From Sternotherus odoratus (taxonomy: Eukaryota; Chordata; Testudines; Kinosternidae), in assembly GCA_032164245.1 (NCBI GenBank), contig JAVMKO010000001.1, positions 290,457,041-290,521,040 of the forward strand: DNA of 64,000 nucleotides, in the 5' to 3' direction. The notes beneath the pieces are model-generated. The model did no database searches. It worked only from the letters and a program-made list of their open reading frames with translations, and was not told the DNA's origin. Made by a program: the position numbers and the translations under genes. The number at the start of each line of letters is the position of its first letter. Within the stretch, counting starts at the first letter, position 1. Below, piece by piece: positions 55,516 to 64,000 of the stretch.

Positions 55516-56397
55516 CGGCGGGGGGGGGCTACTATATGGCTCGGCCGGGGCAGGGGGGGGCTACTATATGGCTCTCTGAGCCAAAAAGGTTCCCGACCCC
55601 TGCACTAAAGGATACTGGCACAATAGCTTCAACCTAAATGTAGTTTCAAGCAGGTTGCAGAGTTTCTTGAAGGTAAAATGCACTGCTTTGCAGCCTAAAT
55701 CTCCAGATTCTTTTTACAGGCTGATCGGTCTCTCCTGGATTTAGGCTCCTGTCCCCAGTTTAGTTACTTTGCTTCTTCAGGTTTTTTCAGCAGTCTTCCT
55801 TCTTGGGCAGGGAGGCAATGAAGAAGAGCCTTGATTAATTCACTCCCTAGACTTAAATAAGATTTACATATGGCAGGTCCCAGTCTGACCCCCATCTTTT
55901 AATGGAAAAACACTGGAAGCCCAAGATGGGGGTCTAGTACCAAGTGACATGATCCCACAGTATAAATCAGCATCCCAGGAAGCTTCTCAGGAAGGTGGGA
56001 GATTCGTATCTTCAAAGTTCTATTGTTCTTTCTAATGGCCCATCCAGGCTGATTGCCTACTGTCTGGTAGGGATTCCCCAAGTTCACACGCAGTTGTAAT
56101 TGTTACACAGTATTCCTAGCTTCAGATACAGAAATGATACATCCATACAAATAGGATAATCATATTCCATAAAGCATAACCTTTCCAATACCACCTCACA
56201 TGATCCCTCTTGCATAAAACATTTCTTAGTTATGCCATATTCACATCATAACAATATTTCTATGAAGAATATGGGGGTGTAACATCACAATGGGCTTGAT
56301 GCATGAAATACTTGGTGATAGTCTATGGTCTGTGTTACACAGGAGGTCAGATTAGAATCTTGTAATGAATCCTTCTGGCCTTCAAATCTATTAAAGT

Positions 56398-57279
56398 ATA
56401 GACGTAATTAAAGGCAGAAATATGTTTAGTAAATATGGGAGGGGGGAAGAATCACATTCTTGGAAATTTTATTGTTATGGGGTCTCTGGTGGACCCACAT
56501 TTTCCTCCAGTGTTTGATTATCGGGAAGCAAACTTGCATTCAACCACCCATCATTTCCAATCAATCAATAAAAGTTCTGTTCTGCTCCTTCCGCCCAGTG
56601 GACCTGAGAGCAAGTCAGCCAGGCTGGGGTATCATGCAAAGGCTAATTTAAACATTATGACTTTCCAAAGGGCAAAAGGTTGTCAACAGGATCACTACCC
56701 AGAGAAACCAGTCCACAGCAGTGGAGCAGAGCCATGGATAGCTCTTCCTCCTGCTGTCTGATGCGGAAACTGTCCATAACCCATCAATCATTCATTATAA
56801 AGTGCATGCTGGGGAGTGAAAACAACTATATAGCTCAGGAAGCTACATAGGCAATAAATTTAGTAACCAATGTCATTTTTTTAAGCTAGACCTGAAATAT
56901 TAGCAGAAACCAAAGCATGCAAAAAATTATTCAATGAGCCTGTAATTATTATAATCCTCAGCATGAGTTATCAATGGGGTTTGAACCGCTCAACTTCAGC
57001 AAAGTGCAGACCGCTGCTTCAGCTAAAAGAATAATGCTATTATGTGGCAGCAGTAGTAGGCTGTTATCCTCCATGAACACCAGCAACTAGAAGGGGACAC
57101 ACTACACACTGCGCAAGCTTGTTACATAACCAGAGCCCTAAGCAGTCACAAAACTCAGCGGTGTGCAAGAAAATGGGGATACGGACATGCAGACAAGCTA
57201 ACCACACAGCATTTGTGTTCCTGGTGTAGTGACCCAAAGGAGGATAATTTGTGATTTATAAAGAGGATAGAAATTCCTA
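56398..57279. other. No gene recognised
   Basis: Nothing supportable was found. Confidence 0.4.
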
Positions 57280-57287
57280 CCTCTGAA

Positions 57288-57448
57288 CAATGTTCCCTCT
57301 AATTTTTGACAGGCCGTGTGCACAAGAAATTTATTTTGTGCAAATTTTTGTGCTTCTGTGCAAATTGTTGTGCGTGTGGTGTTTTGCCATGTGTGTGGGG
57401 TTTAGGATATGTGTGTGCATGCACACATACAGCTTAGAGGGAACAGTG
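57288..57448. mobile_element. Small hAT-type MITE, 161 bp
   Basis: The left end caatgttccctctaa and the right end ttagagggaacagtg are inverted. The 8-bp duplication cctctgaa is exact (57280-57287 and 57449-57456). The interior is TG-rich. Confidence 0.93.
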
Positions 57449-57456
57449 CCTCTGAA

Positions 57457-57987
57457 CCTTTTTCATATCAATAAACCCATTTTTGAGGCCTGAAAAAAGG
57501 CTCACTAAGTTCATCAATCGAGAATTTGATCGCTGACAGCTCCTTTCAGGCTTTTATGCTGTCACCACAAGGATGGAGGCCACATTTGAGGACCCTGTTT
57601 GTTCAATGAACTAGACCAGGAAATGCTTGAAACAGGAAATAGAATGATATTAGATACAATAGTACCTGGAGACTACTGATGGTGGCATCAAATCATGTTG
57701 AAAGTATATCAGATCCATTTGGAAAGGAAGGAGGTGGACCACGGAAGCAGTGCGTCTTCCACGCTTATTTAAGGTGAGCAAGCAATGGCACACAAACGCT
57801 CTTGAAGATTTTCCACAAAGTGAGTTGCCCACAGTCACGCTGGAAGGCTTGGGGGCGGGTGGGGGGGGGGGGGAGAGAATTTAACTCAGTCCTCCACTTC
57901 CTAGCCTGTACCATCCTTCCTTTATGGGGGATGGGGCGCATTAAGGAGCCACTTGTCATAACTCTAAAAAGTCTGCTCTCGTGTGAA
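57457..57987. other. No gene recognised
   Basis: A G-run lies at about 57862-57873. Nothing else supportable was found. Confidence 0.4.
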
Positions 57988-58172
57988 TACCGTGGTGGTG
58001 TAGCCGTGTTGATCTCAGGATATTAGACAGACAAGGTGGGGGAGGTGATATCTTTTACTGGACCAACTTTTGCTGGTGAGAGAGACAAGCGAGCTCGTCT
58101 TCAGGTCAGACCTAACACGAAAGCTTGTGTCTCTCACCAAAAAAAGATCACACCTCACTCACCTTGTCTCTG
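57988..58172 (+). mobile_element. Hairpin retroposon fragment
   Basis: The text gtgtagccgtgttgatctca then tggaccaacttttgctggtg is a recurrent turtle repeat tail, possibly of a Penelope-like or LINE type. An inverse copy of 58029-58090 follows at 58123-58170, lacking an internal stretch of about 17 bases. The result is a long hairpin with a loop of about 32 bases. Confidence 0.55.
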
Positions 58173-59254
58173 GAATTGAGAATCACAGGGCCTGCCCACA
58201 ACATTTTGGCAACTGAGGCAGGGAGCTCAAATGATGTCCCCTCACTTGGGCCAAAACTTTGAAAGGTCTCTTGTGCCCTTCTTCCTCCAGCCCAGTGCTC
58301 CACCATCTCTGTGTATCTAGAGCAGAGAATACATATGCACCAGCAGCAGACACAAATTTCTACACTCTGGGTCCTAGCGGCACCCCCACCCACCAACCCC
58401 CACACACACAGAGTCTGCCTTGGTTCGCCTCATGGTAAGGCCAGCCCTGGAGAACGGCCACCTTTACCAACCACCTGTACAGTTATACCACCGAACAGTG
58501 TGCCCTGACTAGAAGAGCTGCAGGAAGAAGGACCTTCTGTGGCTCATGCAGAGTCCGCGTTTTCTCAATGGCAAGTGTTAAAACAGATGAGAAAAGAAAA
58601 ACTTGGCACCGTTTTTCGGTTGAGTCTGGTCCTTGCTGCAAAAAGCTGATATTTCAGATGGCTTGCATCTTGGCAAAGCGAAGCAGCATTAACAGGAGGC
58701 TACAAGGCACGCTGTGTGGCCCGGGCCAGACCAGTGGCTGAAGGCCGAAAGCGCTCCAGCACGGCGCAGACATGTTTAAGCTATATTTGATCATGTGCAG
58801 CAGAGGGCGGACTGAGGAACGGCTGAAACCAGTTTGCCTCTCTTTGACATCATCGCTCGTTGGAATGAATAGACAATATTGTTCACCTACCACTTCAGTA
58901 TTGCTCTTGAACATTGTTCAAGAAAGGAAAAGGGCAGCGGGAGGGGCGGGGAGACAGCACATGCAGAAATTATTTCACCGCGGAGAGCGTCGAAAATGAT
59001 CGCCTTGTGGCTTTTATTTATTTATCTAACCAAAGCAGGCTGACATGGGGGGGGGGGGGAAGAGGCAGGGGAATCGCAAGTGGGACAAATCCAGAAGCGG
59101 GCTAAAGAGCTGACGTCGCTCACCGGTGTCTAGCTTTGGGCCCCATCCTGCTGCCTGGCAAAGATCCCATTGAATTTAGTGGGAGCAGGATCAGACCCTC
59201 TTCGATAGCAGCCGTGGTATTGCCTTCTCAGTAGGCCCACATCAAACCCAACCA
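58173..59254. other. No gene recognised
   Basis: Nothing supportable was found. The phrase attgaatttagtgggagcag near 59171 may be a foldback-family core. Confidence 0.35.
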
Positions 59255-59500
59255 TTAGTATTTTTATACAGCAGAACCTAGACGATCTTCTCTCCCCAAC
59301 CATGCTGGGAAGCATGCGTACGCATAGTAGGAGATAGGCCCTGCCCCGAAAAGCTTACACTAACTAATCGGCCAGACTCAGTGGATTGAAAGGGTTACAG
59401 AGGCACAGAGAGAGGAAGTGTCATGACGAAGGTTAGTGAGAGAGCAGGGAATAAAACCCAGCTCTTCCATGTCCCACTCCAGTGGCCTGACTATGCTCTC
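59255..59500 (-). mobile_element. MIR-type SINE
   Basis: The plus strand shows gagataggccctgccccgaa, aagcttacactaactaat, cagagagaggaagtgtcatg and aataaaacccagctcttcca, an inverse MIR-type element with its L2-like tail. Confidence 0.72.
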
Positions 59501-59514
59501 TCCCGATACGACAG

Positions 59515-59640
59515 CTAGCGTTTTTATAGGTCTTTCAACACAATAACTAATTAATTTTCCCAGCCCCCAAATGAGGTAGGTAATTACAGTTATCCCCATT
59601 TTATAGATGGAAAACTGAGGCAAGACTACTACATCCTGGG
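59515..59640 (-). mobile_element. MIR-type SINE fragment
   Basis: The text ttataggtctttcaacacaa then ttatccccattttatagatg and gaaaactgaggcaagac is another inverse MIR-type piece. Confidence 0.65.
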
Positions 59641-59794
59641 AGGTGCTGAGGTTCAGACCCTCAAAACTGAACTCCCATAAAAATCAAGGGGAGTTAGACA
59701 CCAAACTACCCTTGAGGATTTGGGTCTGAGAACCTAATCTTGATGTAAGGACCCAGTACTTCAGCCTTACTCCACAAGTACTCCCTTCGACGTC

Positions 59795-59900
59795 AGGGGG
59801 AGCCTTTTGATACTCGCAGCCACCGATTTAAAAGTGATTTAGGAGCCTAAATTAGGGAACTTGTTTTTGAAAATGTCAGCCAAACTTTTCAAACATGGGC
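59795..59900. repeat. Dispersed repeat fragment
   Basis: The text gtgatttaggagcctaaatt then ttgtttttgaaaatgtcagc recalls 4755-4822 (ttaggagcctaagtcccac, tttaggcacttttgaaaat). Old and decayed. Confidence 0.45.
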
Positions 59901-60184
59901 CCCTTGAGTCACTTAAAATCCACTTGGAACCCTTAAAATATGCAGCTTGGTTTTCAGAGGCACTGAGCAGCTATGGCTTCCAGTCACTTCTTTTTACCCA
60001 AGCTCCCAACATTTTGGGAATGGGAGGGAGAGGGGTTTGAACACACACTTTTGGTGCCTCTGACTGATGAACACTTGTCGTGAGCTATTGCTCGCTTACA
60101 TGTCATTGCTTAACCAAGATCTACACACTGCGACAAACCACACCGCTTCTATCTATCTGTCTGAGATGGTCCCCATCACCATAG

Positions 60185-60300
60185 TATCTGAGCTCCTCAC
60201 GATCCTGAACATATTTATCCTTGAAACAGCCCGGTGAGGTAGAGAATAGCTATTATAGCCCCATTTTACAGATGGGGAACTGAGGCACAGAGAGACTAAG
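60185..60300 (-). mobile_element. MIR-type SINE fragment
   Basis: The text agcccggtgaggtagagaat then ccccattttacagatgggga and actgaggcacagagagacta is the inverse of a MIR core. Confidence 0.82.
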
Positions 60301-60979
60301 GCCTGGATTCACAAAGGCACTTAGGTGCGGCGATGCTGAAAACCAAAGGCATACGTGATTCATAAATCCTGGAATTTGGGGCCTGGGCTCCCTATACAAT
60401 GAAGGGGGACAGATGTCACTTTAGGCTGCGATGCACAAAAGCCAGCATGCTAGGTGGGAAGCCAGCTCAGATAGTCTATGGGAGTCGCCAACCAGAGTGG
60501 TATGTGCCTAAAGCCGAGGTGCCTCTCTCTCTGCTAGCGATTCACAGCCACTTTCAAATCCTTTCTCATCAGGCGAAGGGAGGCCTTGAACGGGGGTGGG
60601 GGGGTGAGGGGAGAGGACTCCTGCACCCCGGGTGAGTACCCTAACCACAGGGCTAAAAGTTATGAGGGAAATGCTGCTGCTGCCCTATCAGACTGGGTGC
60701 TGCACATGACCGAGGCAGACAAACATAATTTTCCCTGGTGTGTGACTTGCTCTGGGGCTTATGCCCAGGCAGCAGGAGGGAGGCAACAGTACACAAACCC
60801 AGAGGCCCAAACATAAGTGTTTAGGGAACTTCTGCGGCAAAACGTAGCCACTGAGTGAGTTTAGGTGGCTACAGGCTTCAGCAGCTTTGGGAATGGCAGC
60901 ACGGCCTAAAACTGGAGTTTGGACACCTGAGTCAGGGGTTTATGCTCTTAGTTCTTTTATGACCCTTGCCCTATGTGAT
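60301..60979. other. No gene recognised
   Basis: The start (ggcctggattcacaaaggca) resembles an old turtle repeat. The rest is unassigned. Confidence 0.35.
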
Positions 60980-61078
60980 TTGCATAAGGTCACCCAGGAC
61001 GTCTCTGGTAGAGTGGAGACTTGAACCCAGTTGTCCCAGGCAGGTGCCACGCCACTGGATTGTCCTTCCTCTCACTTC
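60980..61078 (-). mobile_element. MIR-type SINE head fragment
   Basis: The text ataaggtcacccaggacgtc then ttgaacccagttgtcccagg and cactggattgtccttcct is the inverse of the MIR head. Confidence 0.72.
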
Positions 61079-62349
61079 TCCAGTCTTCCCTTCACTAATG
61101 TAATCAAATACCAACAATACCGAGTTCTTCTATTGTGCTTTCCGCTAGCAGATTTCAGAACACTTGTAAACACCCACAACGGCGTGCCTATAATATCGTT
61201 AATCAAACACTCCCCAGACAATCGTCTGCCGTGGAGAGGAAGAACGACCCACATGGGGCAGATGCTGCTCGTATCACTACGGCACAGGAAGGGGCTCAGA
61301 CACTACAGGCGTCGGGGCGGGGGAGGAGGAGGGGATCAGAACTCGACTAAAGAAGTTATGTTAATGGCTGATGGTGAGTGGCTGTTGCACTGTTTCTGCC
61401 ACTTATCGGGCCGTGTATAAAGCCAGCACATAAATCTGAAATATTATTTATTTCCATGTTAGCAAATCTATTATCTACTTTTTAATAATGTGATAACCGC
61501 TCAGCTAGGATGACTTAAGCCTCCTGGCTCCTCCTACTGCTGCACAAGTACCCCTGAGTGGGCAGTTATCACATTACAACCCCACACCCTAGAGTGCCTT
61601 ATAGACTTAATTGAGTGCAGTTAATTTTTTACCAGGTACAGTCATTATGGCCTTTCTTTTACGGCAGTGAGCAGATTGAACTGACTGACCTTGCGTGGAA
61701 GACATGTATTTTAAGAGGAAAAATCTGTTTAATATTAGAGCTTTTTCCGCCCATGAGAAGATTATTTTTAACAGATGAAACATGACTTTTAAACCAAAGA
61801 TTAATATTTGTAGAAAACATAAACGAAGGCCGAAAGTTCTGACTTGAGGGGAGGAAAATGTACTTGACTTGGGAAAGAAGAAAATATGTACATTCAAATT
61901 GTATTTAGGCCCATATGCTTTCATTCCAAATGTGCAATTCTTACGCATCTCAGCAGGAGTGAGTTCCACATGTAAGCTAAGTGCTGTCTGATACCCACGG
62001 GACCGGGTCATACTGTCAATTACATGGGTGCACATCCTCCTTTGATGTCAGTGGTAATTGCACTGATGTAACTGAGATGAGAACTTGGGCCCTCAAGCTG
62101 TGTGCTATATTGCAACTTTCAGGCTGGAAAAAAGAGAGAGAGAGGTTATATGACATATGCAAACCAAAGCATCAAAAGAGAGGCATGTCCCCTAGGCACT
62201 GAATTCTGTAGGGCAGCCTGTGCAGAACAGAAGTCCTATGGCAACATATTTGACCATGATTAGCTGAAAACTGAAATGTCACTTTCATGAAAACAATGTT
62301 CTCTGACTAGCTTATGCTATACACTGTTAACACAAACTATGGGCTAGTT
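61079..62349. other. Repeat-poor, AT-rich DNA
   Basis: No supported gene. A perfect 12-bp inverted repeat occurs at 61486-61497 (taatgtgataac) and 61565-61576 (gttatcacatta). The stretch 61430-61960 lacks recognisable repeats and is a candidate for conserved non-coding DNA. Confidence 0.35.
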
Positions 62350-62427
62350 AGATGCTCGGCTGGTGGAAATTGGCCTAGCTCCAATGAAGTCAATGGCGCT
62401 ATGCTGATCTATACCAGCTGAGGCTCT
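62350..62427. repeat. Foldback repeat, best copy
   Basis: The arms agatgctcggctggtggaaa and tctataccagctgaggctct are inverted, with the core ccaatgaagtcaatgg (62381-62396) at the centre. It is almost wholly palindromic and about 78 bp. Confidence 0.72.
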
Positions 62428-62779
62428 GACCGTGAAGCTCAACATGTTTTGACATTGGCAATACTACCTGTTTTCCCCTCCCTTTACTCTCAGAAATGGG
62501 TGGATAGTTTTTATGTTCCCAAGAAAGTTCAGCCTGAGGCAGAGACCCAGCATGGAAAATTAAAACCCGAATTGTTAAAGTTTGGCAAAATTAGAAGCAA
62601 CTGAAAATAGGGTTTATAATGGAAAGTTTGTTCAGCAACCTTCATTATAGGTGGCACTACAGGCTCCAGCTGCAATCCTGATGGAACTATCTCAAGGAGT
62701 CGGGCTTGAGTTCACAAAAGGTCAGGTGCTTATTGTAACCCACACACTTTCTGGGTGTGGTGTTCTGTCCCATCTAGTG
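62428..62779. other. No gene recognised
   Basis: Nothing supportable was found. Confidence 0.4.
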
Positions 62780-63030
62780 GTACCAAAAGACCTGCTGGAT
62801 CGGCGGATGGTGATCGATCTCGCGGGGGGTCGATTTATCACGTCTAGTCTAAATCAATCCCCGAGCGCTCTTGTCGACTCCGGACCTCCACCGCCACGAG
62901 AGGCGGAAGCGGAGTCGATGGGGGAGCGGCAGCGGTCAGTTCGCCTCCGTGAGGATGCTGAGATAAATCGTCCTAAGATACGTCAACTTCAGCTATGCTA
63001 TTCCCATAGCTGAAGTTGTGTAGCTTAGGT
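62780..63030. mobile_element. Palindromic MITE copy
   Basis: This is of the 52154-52442 family: ggatcggcggatggtgatcg, tcgatttatcacgtctagtc, ctaaatcaatccccgagcgc, then aacttcagctatgctattcc with its inverse atagctgaagttgtg. The left terminus is incomplete. Confidence 0.72.
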
Positions 63031-63034
63031 GGGG

Positions 63035-63118
63035 AGGGCTGCCAGTGAGTGCTGAGTACCTGCTATTTTTTGTATATGGATGCTCCAGTCCCGGAGCACC
63101 CACAGAAACAGCACCTCT
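63035..63118. mobile_element. hAT right-end fragment
   Basis: The text tgagtgctgagtacctgcta then tggatgctccagtcccggag and agaaacagcacctctg is the right end of the 1238-1693 family, decayed. Confidence 0.5.
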
Positions 63119-63501
63119 GAGGATAATGATGGTGAGCTACTTAGATGCTCCAGTAAAGGAGGCATGTAGATACCATGTGGTACCTTAGATAGATACAGAC
63201 ACCCTTTGTGCCAGTCAGTTTACGCACTCAGCGCAGACGAGGTAAACCTAGATCTGCAGTCTGAAAATGACATTTTTCAAAGTCTGGCACGGGACCTGTA
63301 GCACTGCAAAGGCAGACAAAAGAGCTGGACTTCTTTTTGTTATTATCTCTGCAAACCAGCCGGAATAAATTATTCCAGCTGAGTGTTTCAGTTTTCATAT
63401 AGCTTTCTCACAGCTGTTCGCCTTGGCGTACAGGCTGATTCCTCAGGCGATGCTTTGGGAGGTTTCTGCCCAGACACCAGGCCCCTTTTCTTTGTCATTT
63501 A

Positions 63502-63533
<32 letters not shown>

Positions 63534-63699
63534 TGGTCCCCCTTTATTATCCGTTTATTTCGTGCCTCTTAACCTGCACAAAGGCTCAAATGTGGGCCAA
63601 AGCCCCAAATGAAAGTAATAAAAATCTAACAGTGCATCAGGCTTCAAATGAGGTGGCATTAATTGATTTAGTAAAATGAAATGTAATCATCGTTTGTAA
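63119..63699. other. No gene recognised
   Basis: Apart from the CA microsatellite, nothing supportable was found. Confidence 0.4.
63501..63524. repeat. (CA)n microsatellite
   Basis: Twelve CA units occur in a row. Confidence 0.92.
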
Positions 63700-63935
63700 C
63701 AATACAACCCCTTTGATCCAAGGATCTCCAGACACTTTGCCAACTGAGCTTCATATTTCTACCGCTGCTACAGAAAAGTGACAGGATACACCTTGTCCAG
63801 ATGGCTTACCAAAGGCACAATGCAATCAAATGACTTATCCAAGCCCCCCCCAGCAACTCCTGGAAGGCCAGGACAAGAACCCAGCAGCCTCATCGTACAA
63901 TCATTTGCTTTCTAGACCACACTGTCTTCTTTCAT
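63700..63935 (-). mobile_element. MIR-type SINE
   Basis: The plus strand shows ggatctccagacactttgcc, aaatgacttatccaagcccc, aggacaagaacccagcagcc and tttctagaccacactgtctt, an inverse MIR-type element with decay. Confidence 0.55.
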
Positions 63936-64000
63936 TTCCTCTTCCCAGGATAGCAAGCCCCAATTATTCAAAAATGATGCGTCAGGCGCTTCAAAAATAA

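Larger units (their letters stand above)
53946..55602. mobile_element. hAT with three minisatellite arrays
   Basis: The left end caggggtcgggaaccta and the right end ggttcccgacccctg are inverted. The 8-bp duplication cactaaag is exact (53938-53945 and 55603-55610). Subterminal ctatggctcgcgagcc and tatatggctctctgagcc mirror each other. The interior is almost wholly tandem repeats (54045-54200, 54271-54550, 54571-55515), extremely GC-rich. The frames of up to 491 codons arise because the arrays lack stop codons in several frames. No transposase. Confidence 0.95.
53420..56289 (-). mobile_element. Solo LTR inside CR1, itself carrying a hAT
   Basis: The minus strand starts TGTGATGTTACACC and ends AACTCATTACA, giving TG...CA termini. 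The 5-bp target duplication atggg is exact (53415-53419 and 56290-56294). Without the hAT at 53946-55602 and one copy of its target, the LTR is about 1.2 kb and colinear with 41154-42383. The phrase caagtttattaactacaaaa at about 53830 holds the inverted AATAAA signal. A 5-bp duplication fits ERVL-type or some gypsy-type elements. There is no coding sequence. Confidence 0.85.
53255..56397 (+). mobile_element. CR1 LINE 3' end split by a solo LTR
   Basis: The left part (53255-53419) has gtaattaacccttgggacaa and cttgaagtctttaaatcaag. The right part (56290-56397) has atgggcttgatgcatgaaat, ggtctgtgttacacaggagg and tcagattagaatctt. The two join as one CR1 3' end when 53420-56289 and one copy of atggg are removed. 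Confidence 0.85.

Noticed and set aside
53946..55602. CpG island promoter of a gene
   Set aside because: The GC-rich block is bounded exactly by hAT ends and target duplications, with no downstream exon.
54162..55637. Long open frames (up to 491 codons) rich in Gly, Arg and Ala
   Set aside because: They lie in a G-rich tandem array in which several frames lack stops; peptides are permutations of the same repeat and the array is cargo of a hAT element.

Overview
The window reads as a stretch of vertebrate nuclear genome, most likely from a turtle of the cryptodire type. The basis is the repeat content. There are two copies of a tRNA-derived SINE whose tail looks like a CR1 3' end (46420-46580 and 50194-50377), several CR1 LINE fragments of the kind common in turtles, crocodilians and birds, well-preserved MIR-type SINEs, and many short hAT-type DNA transposons with 8-bp target duplications. 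I found no host protein-coding gene, rRNA, tRNA gene or CRISPR array. The long open frames are products of GC-rich tandem repeats or chance, apart from decayed retrotransposon proteins. The window is best described as intergenic or intronic repeat-rich DNA.

Layout. 1-15 kb: hAT elements at 1238-1693, 1780-2223 and 9840-10872, a C-rich tandem-repeat element at 3366-4398, a palindromic MITE at 5953-6203 and LTR-like pieces. 15-30 kb: a CR1 at 15170-17511 broken by two hATs, GC-rich hATs at 21.5, 23.2 and 25.7-26.9 kb, and clustered insertions at 27.2-29.2 kb. 30-36 kb: a hAT inside a hAT at 30.2-30.6 kb, CR1 and hAT remnants, and an internally deleted Ty3/gypsy retrotransposon at 33.7-35.8 kb. 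36-53 kb: MIR, snap-back MITEs, a TA-flanked MITE at 38.0 kb, a long LTR at 41.2-42.4 kb, the two SINEs, and a CR1 at 47.3-48.2 kb with a small insertion in it. 53-56.4 kb: a three-level nest, with a hAT carrying three different minisatellites inside a solo LTR inside a CR1. 56-64 kb: a small hAT, an unusual hairpin retroposon fragment, MIR pieces and foldback repeats.

The nesting gives a relative history. CR1 and MIR copies are the oldest, because hAT, LTR and MITE insertions interrupt them. The hAT elements are the youngest layer, and many have exact or one-mismatch 8-bp flanking duplications. Nothing here works together as a pathway. The features most worth following up are the tandem-repeat cargo of the hAT elements, the gag-integrase gypsy deletion derivative, the foldback repeat family with a CCATTGACTTCAATGG-like core, and a few repeat-free stretches that could be conserved non-coding DNA.

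Family names come from recognition of sequence patterns without a database search. Superfamily calls backed by target-site duplications and terminal repeats are firm. Subfamily identities and exact fragment ends are approximate.
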